Assembly (NCBI GenBank): GCA_020636075.1 | Contig: JACJYO010000002.1 | Coordinates: forward strand, 1 to 64,000 | DNA: 64,000 bases | Direction of reading: 5' to 3' | From: Lewinellaceae bacterium | Lineage (GTDB): Bacteria > Bacteroidota > Bacteroidia > Chitinophagales > Saprospiraceae | Part shown: positions 1 through 8,974 of the stretch, in pieces | How positions within the stretch are numbered: position 1 is the stretch's first letter | Layout of the letters: every line of letters begins with the position of its first letter | The notes under the pieces: model-generated | Told to the model about the DNA's origin: nothing | The model's input: the letters and a program-made list of their open reading frames with translations, nothing else | The model's database searches: none | Position numbers and translations under genes: made by a program

Positions 1-1664
1 TGCGCCAATGGCGTGCCTTGTTTAGCAGCGATCTCCATGCCCCCGCGGAGCAATTGCTCAACATTAATGGCCAGGGATGGCAGCGCTGCATGTGGGCAGT
101 GCACCATGCAGGCGCCACAAGCTGTACACAATTCCGGTTTGAATACCGGGAAGTCGGCCCTGTTTTGCAACTTGCCTGCCAAAGCTGCTGTACCGGCCGG
201 TGCCACCGGAAGCGCCTGGAACGGATCAGCGACGAGTTCATCCAAAGCGCCGGCGGCATACAAGGCCGCAGTGTTGTGGTAAAATCGGGTGGCCCGTGCA
301 TACGGCGGTCCAATGTCTTTTTGATGACGTATGTTTCGGGGGGCTGTATTGGAAACGTTGGAACGCTCTGCCACTCCAGGCGATGTTTCCACTTGAATGC
401 TGAACTGGGAAGCATCCGGAAAGTTGCGCTCAATGGTTTGCAATAATATTTCATGTTGCGGAAACCCGGATCCTGTTTTGGAAAAGTTGACACCGGCAAA
501 GAAACCGGACTTCTGCCCGCCCTTGGGCAACATATTTTCAAAAACAGCCTGCAACAAGGCCGCATCCGGTTGGACAAGCAATCTGCCCTGATAACTAGGA
601 GGAGATTGTTTACCATGTTGAGTTACCAAACTGCTAACCTGTTTTGTAGAAAAAATAGCCTGCTCCGTTGTGCCCGGGTCAAACCAGGTCGCCCCTTTTT
701 TTCCAAAGAAAATTGGTGTGAGTAATGCCTCTGGCAAGGGGTGGAGGAGTGCCAGGTGAACATAACCAGCCCGCATGGTTTTTGCCTGCCGTAATTGATC
801 GACTGCCGTTTTCGCCGCATTCGACAGCATGCCTGTACTTGCCAAAAGATAATCGGCATCCTTTGTCTGGTAGGACTCAAAAGTGCCGGGACAAGCGGGT
901 ATATTTTTTTGAAAATCAGCGAAAACAGCCAGTGCAATTTCAGAGACTGCGCCGTCGAAAAAATAGGCATTAGCGGCAAATTCCAGCGCTGCCGATACGC
1001 CTGATTTACCTGCTCCGGCCAGTGTCGGGTAATCGAAATGATACCAGTCAGGCGCTCGGCGGCGTGTTTTTCCAAAAAGCATCTGCTGCGCAGGGGTGGG
1101 GGAGGCAATTGATTCATCCGGGTTGCCCAACAAACTGACAACGGTTTTTCCTTCCGGGAAAATCAACTCGGGCTGTTCGAATTCAGTTTCATTTTCTTCC
1201 AGCAACAACACCCCCGGGGTGAGGGTTTCTTCGGCAATGCGCTGGCCAGCCAGGGCGAGGTAAACAGCATCCTGCGCCGTGGCAGCGCTAAGGATAAAAC
1301 ATCCGCTGTCTTTGAGGGCAGCCAGAGGGGCGTGGCCGCTTGTCGAGCGATTGACCAAACAGGTGATCAGGGCAGGGATATGGTTGCGCGCCATTTCGCG
1401 CAAGCGCGGCAGGTTGTTTGTCAGGTCCGCCGCAGTCATGATTGCCGCGGTACGCAACCCGCCGCTGGCAAGTCCGGCCAAAAAAGAAAGGTCGGCACCC
1501 TGCAGAATCTGTACGGGACGACTGAACAACTGCTCCACAACGGGTCTGGGGTGCCGTGGGGGCAGGATCAGGCCTTCGCAATAACCCGCTTGCAACAAGG
1601 CAAGGGCTTCCGCAGCAGTGCCGCCCTGAATTGTTTTTCCAAATATTTGTCTTGGCCGGTCCAT
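1..1664 (-). CDS. NifJ-like pyruvate:ferredoxin oxidoreductase paralogue, partial (3' end off the window)
   Basis: An open frame runs from ATG at 1664 to the left edge (about 554 codons) with no stop. The N-terminus aligns by eye with PFOR domain I (TIQGGTAAEALALL), and LFGKTRRRAPDWYHFD looks like a domain I/II segment. A stretch ending in FPVFKPELCTACGACMVHC matches the linker and start of the ferredoxin domain V, with Cys at residues 513, 516, 519 and 523 followed by PH. The loop that reads YPITP in active 2-oxoacid oxidoreductases is here GLILPPRHP, so the pyrimidine-binding/catalytic function of domain I is probably lost. The Fe-S domain comes about 150 residues earlier than in full-length PFOR. 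The TPP domain, if present, lies outside. It starts 18 nt after the RnfB-like gene and is the last visible gene of the redox operon. Family assignment is fairly secure; the role (electron-transfer or scaffold partner of KorAB) is inference. Confidence 0.72.
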   Translation of the reverse strand, partial: MDRPRQIFGKTIQGGTAAEALALLQAGYCEGLILPPRHPRPVVEQLFSRPVQILQGADLSFLAGLASGGLRTAAIMTAADLTNNLPRLREMARNHIPALITCLVNRSTSGHAPLAALKDSGCFILSAATAQDAVYLALAGQRIAEETLTPGVLLLEENETEFEQPELIFPEGKTVVSLLGNPDESIASPTPAQQMLFGKTRRRAPDWYHFDYPTLAGAGKSGVSAALEFAANAYFFDGAVSEIALAVFADFQKNIPACPGTFESYQTKDADYLLASTGMLSNAAKTAVDQLRQAKTMRAGYVHLALLHPLPEALLTPIFFGKKGATWFDPGTTEQAIFSTKQVSSLVTQHGKQSPPSYQGRLLVQPDAALLQAVFENMLPKGGQKSGFFAGVNFSKTGSGFPQHEILLQTIERNFPDASQFSIQVETSPGVAERSNVSNTAPRNIRHQKDIGPPYARATRFYHNTAALYAAGALDELVADPFQALPVAPAGTAALAGKLQNRADFPVFKPELCTACGACMVHCPHAALPSLAINVEQLLRGGMEIAAKQGTPLA

Positions 1665-1682
1665 AAGGCGTTTTTCCGTTTC

Positions 1683-2558
1683 TTACTCGTCTGTCGCAAA
1701 TTTTTCAATGCGTCCGAGTGGTAAAATTGTTTGTTGCAGCAATTCGAATTGTTGGTATTCCAGCCAAACGATGGCATCGGTCGGGCAGCGCCGGGTTGCT
1801 GCGGGTGTGGCCAGTGCATTCAATTCGTAGTTGATCACCGCCAGATTGTTTTTGATCTCGATCAGTCCCGGCGCAGCATCGGCTACACAGCGGCCACAGG
1901 CTGTGCAGGCTGCAGCGCATTTATCCAAAGCTGGGTCTCCTTCGAGCAGCGATTTACACTGAACGACCAGTTTTTGACTAACCGGCATGAGTTGGAAAAG
2001 ATCTTTCGGACAGGCAATGACACAATCATTGCAAGCCACACAGCGGTCGGCTATGACCACCGGAAGCCCGTCATCATTCATAAAAATCGCGTCGAAATCG
2101 CAGGCCACTTCGCAATCGCCAAGCCCCAGGCAGCCCCAGGAACAGGCTTTTGGCCCAGCATTCACCACAGTTTCAGCCCGGCAAGTACGCAACACGCCCC
2201 GGTAGTCGGCGAGGTTGTGCGCTTCACGTTTTCCGCCGGCACAAAGCAGGCGGGCGACCACTTTTTCCTGTTCGCCGGCTTCCACACCCAACAGAGCGGC
2301 AATTTTTTGCAAAGCCTCACCCGACGACACGGTGCATTTCGAAGGCGCCATTGTTCCGTTGACCAACTGTTCGGCAAATGAACGGCAACCCGGTTGACCA
2401 CAGGCGCCGCAGTTGGCATGCGGCAGCATTTCATCCACCTGATCGATCCGGGGGTCTTCCTCCACACGCAGTTTTTGGTAGGCCACGGCAATGACTCCGG
2501 CAAAAAAGAGTCCCAAGCCGACCAAAATACCAACCGATGTGAGGATTTCGCTTGCCAT
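1683..2558 (-). CDS. RnfB-like membrane-anchored polyferredoxin
   Basis: A 291-residue protein with one N-terminal membrane helix (about residues 6-28) followed by an Rnf/Nqr-type Fe-S module: C50-x2-C53-x4-C58-x16-C75. Further Cys groups follow at 139-153, a classical CxxCxxCxxxCP at 173-183, and a last cluster using C214-C224 and C258 (RRCPTDAI). This is the layout of RnfB, the ferredoxin-docking subunit of the Rnf ion-pumping complex, facing the cytoplasm. No other rnf gene is visible; instead it sits between an 866-residue ferredoxin-tailed protein (8 nt upstream) and a NifJ-like gene (18 nt downstream) in the KOR operon. It therefore probably anchors electron transfer from 2-oxoacid oxidation at the membrane. 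That role is inferred from context. It could alternatively serve an Rnf complex encoded elsewhere. Confidence 0.8.
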   Translation of the reverse strand: MASEILTSVGILVGLGLFFAGVIAVAYQKLRVEEDPRIDQVDEMLPHANCGACGQPGCRSFAEQLVNGTMAPSKCTVSSGEALQKIAALLGVEAGEQEKVVARLLCAGGKREAHNLADYRGVLRTCRAETVVNAGPKACSWGCLGLGDCEVACDFDAIFMNDDGLPVVIADRCVACNDCVIACPKDLFQLMPVSQKLVVQCKSLLEGDPALDKCAAACTACGRCVADAAPGLIEIKNNLAVINYELNALATPAATRRCPTDAIVWLEYQQFELLQQTILPLGRIEKFATDE

Positions 2559-2566
2559 ACGGTTTG

Positions 2567-5167
2567 TCAGTTAAATTTTGCTGCCCGTGGGATTAAGGCG
2601 TCCAGCCCGGGTTCCTTCGGATTCAACGGGGCGCCGGGGTGGATAATGGCTACCGGACATTCCTCGGCTGCTTTTACCAGTTCGGCAAAAGTGCCGGCTG
2701 CCGGATCGGCGACAAAGGCTTGTTTGTCTCCGTTGTATTTAAAAAGGCGGCCATTCAGATTTATACATTCGTTGCAGGAGGTGCACAATGGCGTTTCAAT
2801 CCAGGCTTCTGCGCTGAGTGCAACAGGTTCCGGCGCTTTGGCAGGTGCCGTCTTGTTGTCGCTCTCAGGTGCTGGCGGCGGTTCAATTTGTTTGTCCCGG
2901 GTTTCACCTACCTTTTCCGTTGCAACGGGTCGGACAACCGGCATCGGCGCGTCAACACCCAGATCAAGATCGAGCAGGTAGCCAGCCAACTGTTCCATCG
3001 CAGTGCGTGCACTTTCCTCCCGTACTTTTTCGATTTCCTGTTGATGAGTTTCCTGCAGTTCGGTTAGTTGCTGTTCCAGGGTGGTTTCAAATTCCCGTCG
3101 CAATTGCTCGCTTGCCTGTTCTACGTGAAAACTGCGAATGCCGGCATTTTCCTGCAGGTAATGCCAGAAATCCAGACGCTCCAACGCGGTCTGAACGAGG
3201 GGGAGCGCCACCGCTGCTTTTTGAAGATTGTTCTCAGCATCCACGATCCAAACAAATGGAACTTTGCTGTAGGTTTCCTGGACGGGCAAGTCCAAATAAT
3301 TAGCCAGGAGGATGAGGTCATCCGTCCAGTAAATCGCCGGAACCAGGCTGAAATAATGTGCAAAGGCAGGGTCCAGGGCAGCAAAGTCTGCAAAGGTGAA
3401 GGCGGTGCGCTCGCTGTGATGACTGCCATCTGAAGTGGTGTACAGCAGTGGTTCGTCGGGCCAGTCGCCTTCTGGCTCGGGGTTGCTGGCAATATCAAAC
3501 CGGCTGCCCCATTTCGGACCTTTGCGGTTGTCGTAGGTGAAAAACGGGAACTCCCGTCCGCCCAGGGCGGCACTTGACCACACCTGCGCATTACTTACCG
3601 GTTGTAATCTCGGATTTGCAGCGAGGGTGTAAAAAAACGCCGGGCCAGGGTTGTGCAGGCCTTCCCACAAGCCGGCAACCAAACGCGCCGGATCGGCAAG
3701 GGTTGCCTGCAAGGTGTAGGCATCGCGGTGTGCTACGGCCAATGCCGCAGGTTCCTGCCGGAAAACGGGATCGGTTTTCCCACTGCTATCGGGCGGCGCC
3801 ACATGCCCGAATGCGTCAAACTTCAGCGCCAGGCACTTTACCGGCCGGTTGGAAGCCAGCAATGCCGAAAAATCATTTAACCCGAAATGGACCAACTCAG
3901 CGCTGTGGACAGCCAGGATAAAAGGCAGGCAAAGCGCCCATTCGGCTTCGGTGAAGTCGGTGTGTGTGAAATGGGCAAAAAAATCGTTGTGCACCTCGTG
4001 TTGGTAATGCTCCTCCAACTCCAGGTTGGCAATTCGCATTGCTGCAAACAGCGCTGAAACGGCTTGCATTTTTTCATCGAACAAATTGGTGATCCGCTTA
4101 AAGGCTTTTTCGCCGGAAACGACTTCAACGGTTGCATTTGGAAATATTTCTTCCGGATTGATCGCGCTGTTTTTGGTTAAACGCTTGGCAATCAAAACGG
4201 TCGGTTTGTGCAGCCAGTTGTCCGGGGATGTGTGCTCCAGCGTTTTCAAAACCTGTTCCAGTCGGTGCAGGCGCTCATCAGGCATTGCCACCGAACCACC
4301 CGTCGGCATTACAGCGGCCAGTTCGTCAAAATTCAAAAAGGATCCGGCAAAATCCATGCTCGACTCCAACGAATCGGCACCATGCGCCGCCGGGTCTTTT
4401 TCCCGTTCTACCGCCAGCATTTGCTGAATTCGAGCGATTAGCGGCGCCGTGTTTTGCTTCAAAATTTCTTTTTGCTGGTCTGCCTGCAAGTCAAGCAAAA
4501 TAGCCAACAGGTAAAATGGCGCACAGGGGGAATGCGGGATAAGTTTACCACCAGCCGGCAAGGCTTTGCGGAGCGCATTTACATCGTTCAAAAAAACGTC
4601 GCCTTCCGAACCACTCAGTTTTAGTTGCAACACCAGCGTGTCCAATGCCTCGTCTATGGCAGGGCGGAGCGGTTGGGGATTGTCCGTGCCCGCAAGTTGT
4701 TTTTTTAAAATAAAATCAAGCCGCGCAATATTGTCTTTCAGGATTTTGCCTTCTGCCGGGTCAGCAGCGAATGTGGCGACGGCTTGTTCCACTAATGAAC
4801 GTGTTGTATGCACTTGCGGTGTACCCTCCGGCAGTAAGGTGTCGGTGATCCAGCAGGGGTATGGCCCGGCTTGAGCAGCCGAACGGTACGGTGCAAGCAG
4901 AGCGGGGAAATGGCCGTCTTCCACCTTCAGGCCACCGCCTTTTCCCGTCCGGAAAAACGCGCGCAATGTTTTCCAGTATGCCCGCAACTCCGCATCCGCA
5001 GCAGTTGGCTGAGGTTCCAGGATCGGCGCTGCGAATTTTGTCGAAAGCGTGGCAAGTTTGCCATCTTCTGCCAGGGTGGTCGATTCGGGGTGCAGATACA
5101 AGTCTGCGGCATCATCCCGGAAAATATCCTCCAGCCAGTGCTGTTCCGATCGGTTCTTGTTTGACAT
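2567..5167 (-). CDS. 866-residue protein with C-terminal single [4Fe-4S] domain, function unknown
   Basis: A large soluble protein with no signal peptide. Residues 1-660 contain no motif I can name with confidence; a segment around PFFTYDNRKGPKWGSRFDI is the kind found in extended NifJ-like proteins of other phyla, but that is recollection, not a search. Residues about 681-728 are strongly charged and heptad-like (QQLTELQETHQQEIEKVREE), so a coiled coil is likely. A Pro/Ala-rich linker (about 740-785) leads to a ferredoxin-like domain with C795-x2-C798-x2-C801 and C837 followed by P. The gene is 42 nt downstream of korB and 8 nt upstream of the RnfB-like gene, so it is almost certainly co-transcribed. 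I infer an electron-relay or docking subunit for the KorAB enzyme. Start ATG at 5167. Confidence 0.7.
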   Translation of the reverse strand: MSNKNRSEQHWLEDIFRDDAADLYLHPESTTLAEDGKLATLSTKFAAPILEPQPTAADAELRAYWKTLRAFFRTGKGGGLKVEDGHFPALLAPYRSAAQAGPYPCWITDTLLPEGTPQVHTTRSLVEQAVATFAADPAEGKILKDNIARLDFILKKQLAGTDNPQPLRPAIDEALDTLVLQLKLSGSEGDVFLNDVNALRKALPAGGKLIPHSPCAPFYLLAILLDLQADQQKEILKQNTAPLIARIQQMLAVEREKDPAAHGADSLESSMDFAGSFLNFDELAAVMPTGGSVAMPDERLHRLEQVLKTLEHTSPDNWLHKPTVLIAKRLTKNSAINPEEIFPNATVEVVSGEKAFKRITNLFDEKMQAVSALFAAMRIANLELEEHYQHEVHNDFFAHFTHTDFTEAEWALCLPFILAVHSAELVHFGLNDFSALLASNRPVKCLALKFDAFGHVAPPDSSGKTDPVFRQEPAALAVAHRDAYTLQATLADPARLVAGLWEGLHNPGPAFFYTLAANPRLQPVSNAQVWSSAALGGREFPFFTYDNRKGPKWGSRFDIASNPEPEGDWPDEPLLYTTSDGSHHSERTAFTFADFAALDPAFAHYFSLVPAIYWTDDLILLANYLDLPVQETYSKVPFVWIVDAENNLQKAAVALPLVQTALERLDFWHYLQENAGIRSFHVEQASEQLRREFETTLEQQLTELQETHQQEIEKVREESARTAMEQLAGYLLDLDLGVDAPMPVVRPVATEKVGETRDKQIEPPPAPESDNKTAPAKAPEPVALSAEAWIETPLCTSCNECINLNGRLFKYNGDKQAFVADPAAGTFAELVKAAEECPVAIIHPGAPLNPKEPGLDALIPRAAKFN

Positions 5168-5209
5168 GAAAACAAAGTTTAGCGGCGCCCGCTGGGGGGC
5201 CGGGTGGTT

Positions 5210-6166
5210 TTACACGGTGAAGCGTTCCAGTTCCTGATTGATGGCTGCGATCTTTTGTTCGGGCGTGTAGTTCAGGTTATGGGCGCCGTACAAGTCGTAT
5301 CGCAGGGCTGCTTTATTTTGGTAAAGTAAACCCAGGTAGGAAATTTCTTCATTGGCAGCAAGCTGGCGCGCCTGGTTCATATCGGTCGGATCGTGTTCCA
5401 GATGGTTGGAGAAAACCCGTCCGGTTGCATCGTCTACCGGTACGCCGTTTTCGTGCGTGAGCAGGCACACGTGCTCCTTGTCGGATACTTTGGCATCTAC
5501 GGCAGCCGGCATGAATTTCGGACAGCGCATGCTGATTTTCACGAAACTAAATCCCGGGTGTTCATATGCCTTGCGGATCGTGGCGTAGAGGTGGGAGGGG
5601 ATCCAGTCGGCCGTTTGTGCCACAAACGACACATTGGAAACGCCCAGCGTGGTCAGCAATGGATTGATCGGCGGGAGTACCGAGCCATGCGGGTGGGTAT
5701 TTGACATAGTGCCCATGGGCGACGTGGGCGAGGTTTGCTTTTTGGTCATCCCATAGATCTGGTTGTCAAAAAGCAAGACCGTCATGTTCATGTTGTACCG
5801 GATTGCATGTATCCAGTGCCCCGCTCCGATGGAGCAACAGTCGCCGTCGCCGGTTACGACAAATACATTCAAATCAGGTCGCCTGAACTTAATTCCGCAG
5901 GCTACCGGAAAAGCTCGACCGTGTAAGCCGTGAAACCCATACGTATTCATGTAGTGCGGAAAACGGCTGGAACAACCGATACCCGATACGAACATGGTCT
6001 TTTCGGGCGGCAGTTGTTCTTCCTTGCACAGCCGTTGTACCGCAGAAAGCACGGCGTGGTCACCACAACCCGGGCACCAGCGGGCCACCCCTTTTTCATA
6101 ATCGTGCAGGGTGTAGTATTTTTCAGGAAGATCGATGATGCAGGCATCAAGATTCAGACCGAACAT
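5210..6166 (-). CDS. korB: 2-oxoacid:ferredoxin oxidoreductase, beta (TPP-binding) subunit
   Basis: This 318-residue protein is the thiamine-diphosphate subunit that decarboxylates a 2-oxoacid, most likely 2-oxoglutarate, and passes electrons to ferredoxin in the cytoplasm. The TPP/Mg motif is clear: GDGDCCSIGAGH at 106-117, ending near LLFDN at 131-135, followed by IYGMTKKQTSPTSP. The Fe-S ligands of beta subunits are present: CPGCG (C31, C34), GIGCSSR (C65) and a fourth Cys in SMRCPKF. The length is normal for KorB. It lies 12 nt after korA, the usual order. Pyruvate or branched-chain specificity cannot be excluded from sequence alone, but IYGMTKKQTSPTSP is typical of the 2-oxoglutarate/2-oxoacid group. 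Confidence 0.93.
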   Translation of the reverse strand: MFGLNLDACIIDLPEKYYTLHDYEKGVARWCPGCGDHAVLSAVQRLCKEEQLPPEKTMFVSGIGCSSRFPHYMNTYGFHGLHGRAFPVACGIKFRRPDLNVFVVTGDGDCCSIGAGHWIHAIRYNMNMTVLLFDNQIYGMTKKQTSPTSPMGTMSNTHPHGSVLPPINPLLTTLGVSNVSFVAQTADWIPSHLYATIRKAYEHPGFSFVKISMRCPKFMPAAVDAKVSDKEHVCLLTHENGVPVDDATGRVFSNHLEHDPTDMNQARQLAANEEISYLGLLYQNKAALRYDLYGAHNLNYTPEQKIAAINQELERFTV

Positions 6167-6178
6167 GGTAGTTAAATT

Positions 6179-8068
6179 TTAGTGGTTAAGCCTGGAAGTA
6201 ATCATTTCCAAAATATTGCCTGGGCGCAAGGGTTGCCCGTGTACGTTGGAGAAGCAATCGACATCGGTTAAGGTTTGGGCACGCAGCAACCAGGCCAGTT
6301 GGGAATAGCGGCGGTTTTCCGGTGTGATCATCGGATCGGTTGGCGCATCACTGTAATTGATCTCAACGGTGATCACTTTTTTGAAACGATCGAAAATTTC
6401 TTTCAAACCCGGTTCCATCGGCGAAAGAAAATGCAGGTGTAAGGCACTCACCTTGTAACCGCTCTCCCGCGCACTGTCGACCGCCTCTTCAATTGCGCCC
6501 CGGGTAGATCCCCAACCGACAACAAGCAGATCGCCGCCCGATTCATCGCCATGCACACGGGGTGGCTTGAGTGAATTGCCGAAGGCCGCCATTTTGCGGC
6601 TCCGCATGCTCACGCCGTGTTGGTTTTGTTCCGGGCTGTAGGAAACTTTGCCGGCTTCCGTATGGGCAAGCCCGGTGAGGGTGTACATGCCGTCTTTCTG
6701 GCCGGGAATCGGGCGCTTGCTCATGCCTGTTTCCTCCGACCAGGCATACGGATTGACACCTTTTTGCCATGCGCTTTGGTCGATCGGCGGAGCGAGCCAT
6801 TCGGGCCGGAGTTGTGGCCGTGGGAACGGTTGAACACCGGTGGCCAGATTGGCGTCGGTCAGTATCATCACGGGGACCCGAAAGGCTTCGGCAATCTGGC
6901 GTGCAAGAATTACAAAATGGAAACATTCTTCTATGGTGGACGGCGCCATCACAATTTTAGGCGTATCGCCCGGCTGCCCGTAAAGCGCGGCAAGCAGGTC
7001 GCCTTGCTCAACTTTGGTCGGCAGACCGGTGGAAGGGCCGCCGCGCTGCACATCGATGATCACCAAGGGCACCTCAGCCATGACGCCCAGCCCGATAAAC
7101 TCCGTTTTCAAGGCCAGGCCGGGCCCTGATGTAATGGTCACAGCGGTTTTGCCGGCATAGGAAGAGCCGATGGCAAAGCCAATGGCTGCGATCTCGTCCT
7201 CAGCCTGGTGTATAAGCCCTCCCGCCTGTTCGATACTTTCGGCTAATTGGTGTGAAGCAGAAGTCGCCGGGGTGATCGGGTACATCGAACACACCTCAAT
7301 GCCTGCGGCAAGCACGCCAAAACCAAGTGCTTCGTTGCCATTCATGACTACCATATCCTGCTTTTGCTCCATGGCTGGAATGTCGAAACGGAGTTCGAGA
7401 TTGCCAGCCGCCCAGCCATAGCCAGCGCGCAGCAATTTCAGATTGAGATCAACGACGGCTTCCGATTTTTTCCGAAACGAATGCGCCACCTGAGCCTCTG
7501 CAATCGACAGATCGCGGTTGTAAATGTGGCAAAGCATTCCCAGAACCCACATATTCTTGCCCCGTTTGGCGCCGGGGGCTACGCGCAGGCACTCTTCCTC
7601 CATCGGGATTTCAAAAACGCGATAGCCGCGCTCTTTGAAGTCGGCCAGCGCCCGGGCGTAGTTTTCCCGGACTTCCGGTGCATCGTGGTCCGCCCACATG
7701 CTCTCAATGAGGATTAGCGTACCTTTTTTAAAGGCGTGCTGGTCGATGCGCGAATAGGGAGCGATCTCGTTGAAGGCAACAACCAGATCGGCTTCGTCGC
7801 CGGCATTGGTCATTTTTTTAGAGCCTACCCGAATGCGAATGCCGGAAGCACTCTCCTTCGTGCGGGGCGGCGGCTGGATATCGGCTGGAATAATTTCCAC
7901 CGTCCAAACGCCATTGCCCATTTTTGCGCAGACAGCGCCAAAACTCTGTCCTGCTTTTTGGGCGCCTTCGCCGGAGTCGCTAATGATTTCGACGACATGC
8001 TGCTTGAGTTTGACCTGTCTGTCGGTGGCTTGCACCGGGGTATCGGAAACTTCGTTGCGCTGATTCAT
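6179..8068 (-). CDS. korA: 2-oxoacid:ferredoxin oxidoreductase, alpha subunit with fused gamma domain
   Basis: Catalytic partner of KorB. Residues about 18-195 form the gamma domain (ISDSGEGAQKAGQSFGAVCA), which binds CoA. The rest is the pyrimidine-binding domain, with the hallmark MYPITPATSASHQL and the GGPSTGLPTKVEQGDL loop, and a C-terminal transketolase-like domain (LLVVGWGSTRGAIEEAVDSA). Gamma-alpha fusion is common in Bacteroidota and archaea. I chose ATG at 8068 (MNQRNEVSD, 629 residues). A longer in-frame TTG at 8128 would add 20 residues (YDYPAAGILFHHLNRHFPR) unlike the family and would leave almost no leader. It is the first gene of a five-gene operon reaching the left edge. Confidence 0.93.
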   Translation of the reverse strand: MNQRNEVSDTPVQATDRQVKLKQHVVEIISDSGEGAQKAGQSFGAVCAKMGNGVWTVEIIPADIQPPPRTKESASGIRIRVGSKKMTNAGDEADLVVAFNEIAPYSRIDQHAFKKGTLILIESMWADHDAPEVRENYARALADFKERGYRVFEIPMEEECLRVAPGAKRGKNMWVLGMLCHIYNRDLSIAEAQVAHSFRKKSEAVVDLNLKLLRAGYGWAAGNLELRFDIPAMEQKQDMVVMNGNEALGFGVLAAGIEVCSMYPITPATSASHQLAESIEQAGGLIHQAEDEIAAIGFAIGSSYAGKTAVTITSGPGLALKTEFIGLGVMAEVPLVIIDVQRGGPSTGLPTKVEQGDLLAALYGQPGDTPKIVMAPSTIEECFHFVILARQIAEAFRVPVMILTDANLATGVQPFPRPQLRPEWLAPPIDQSAWQKGVNPYAWSEETGMSKRPIPGQKDGMYTLTGLAHTEAGKVSYSPEQNQHGVSMRSRKMAAFGNSLKPPRVHGDESGGDLLVVGWGSTRGAIEEAVDSARESGYKVSALHLHFLSPMEPGLKEIFDRFKKVITVEINYSDAPTDPMITPENRRYSQLAWLLRAQTLTDVDCFSNVHGQPLRPGNILEMITSRLNH

Positions 8069-8145
8069 CCTTGGAAAATGCCGGTTGAGGTGATGAAATA
8101 GAATACCGGCTGCAGGGTAGTCATACAAACCGGGTTAATTTAGCA

Positions 8146-8173
8146 CCAAGGTACCGGCACCCCTACAGGCAAA
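8146..8173 (-). promoter_or_regulatory. Weak candidate promoter of the KOR operon
   Basis: Read on the minus strand, TTTG (8170-8173), a 16-nt spacer and TACCTTGG (8146-8153) resemble the Bacteroidota -33 TTTG and -7 TAnnTTTG elements with one mismatch and a short spacer. The -33 part overlaps the T-tract of the upstream terminator. It is tentative. Confidence 0.25.
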
Positions 8174-8202
8174 AAAAAAGATTGATCACTACAATCAGTG
8201 AT
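8171..8202 (-). terminator. Intrinsic terminator of the TonB/LVIVD operon
   Basis: On the minus strand a 6-bp stem ATCACT/AGTGAT (8185-8202) with a 6-nt loop is followed after CAATC by nine T (8171-8179). It sits about 115 nt past the stop of the small beta-barrel gene and separates that operon from korA. Confidence 0.7.
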
Positions 8203-8317
8203 GGTAGTCAGTCCGCTGCTAGTGCAATTCAAAGGTCAGAGCGACCAGATCAGAATAGGCGGGTAATTTAATGGGGTAAAATATCCTTGAATTACAACAA
8301 AAAGCCTCGTGGAGGCC

Positions 8318-8974
8318 TTACCACAGAACAAATCCAATATGCAGTCCCAACAAAAAAGAAGCCCGCCTGCTATTTCCCTCAGGCAGTTCCAGGGTAATAA
8401 GTCCGCCGGTTTCGGCTATTTCTGCGTCGGGCGGCAGATCTATTCGTACATGGTTGAAATCAATGCCCAGCCCTACGAATTGGTCAAGCAGCACGCGTTT
8501 ATTTTTCCCCATGTAATGCTGCCAACCGACTCGCGCAGCCACACCACCGGTCCGTACGTTTCGCCTGACCGTGTACCATTCCACGTATTGCCGACCTTGC
8601 CGGAAAACTTCCATGATATTTCGATGCCGGATATCCTGGTACTTGCCTTCAAGTCCGGCATAAAAGGTGGTCTGTTCGACACTGGAAAAATGGCGTTTCA
8701 CGCCGGCCCGCGTGCGCAAACCTGTGTAGGATTCACCCTCCGTGCTGGCAAAAACCGTAGAATTGAAAAACGCACCGGCGCCCAAATCGATACTCCAGCG
8801 GGGCGCCAGCCGGATATCCGTGGCGAAAGCCGCAGCTTGTTTAAAAGGAATGAGTAGCGGGGCAATATTCACCTTAAAGGTCAATTGCGGAATTTGCAGC
8901 GCATCCGATGTAGTTGCAGGTTGTGCAAGCAGCCCGATTTGGGTAAATAAAAGCAGGAGGATTATAGCGCGCAT
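8318..8974 (-). CDS. Small outer-membrane beta-barrel protein
   Basis: 218 residues with a signal peptide (RAIILLLLFTQIGLLAQ, cleavage near residue 18). The mature part has alternating hydrophobic/polar strands, glycines and aromatic ends (FVLW at the C-terminus), as in 8- to 10-stranded barrels of the DUF3575 / OmpW-like type. I see no enzymatic motif. The ATG directly abuts the stop of the LVIVD gene (TAAATG, zero spacing), so the two are translationally coupled. It is the last gene of the receptor operon, before a terminator. It may be a structural partner of the TonB receptor; that is inference. Confidence 0.7.
   Translation of the reverse strand: MRAIILLLLFTQIGLLAQPATTSDALQIPQLTFKVNIAPLLIPFKQAAAFATDIRLAPRWSIDLGAGAFFNSTVFASTEGESYTGLRTRAGVKRHFSSVEQTTFYAGLEGKYQDIRHRNIMEVFRQGRQYVEWYTVRRNVRTGGVAARVGWQHYMGKNKRVLLDQFVGLGIDFNHVRIDLPPDAEIAETGGLITLELPEGNSRRASFLLGLHIGFVLW

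Noticed and set aside
67..131. A free-standing ferredoxin gene at the left edge
   Set aside because: The CxxCxxCxxxC motif is in frame with the long NifJ-like protein; there is no separate start.
623..1141. 172-codon minus-strand frame near the left edge
   Set aside because: Different frame from the NifJ-like gene, which runs uninterrupted through the region with recognisable PFOR segments.
8069..8128. Longer korA start at TTG 8128
   Set aside because: The extra 20 residues do not resemble the gamma domain, and a TTG start is less likely than ATG 8068.
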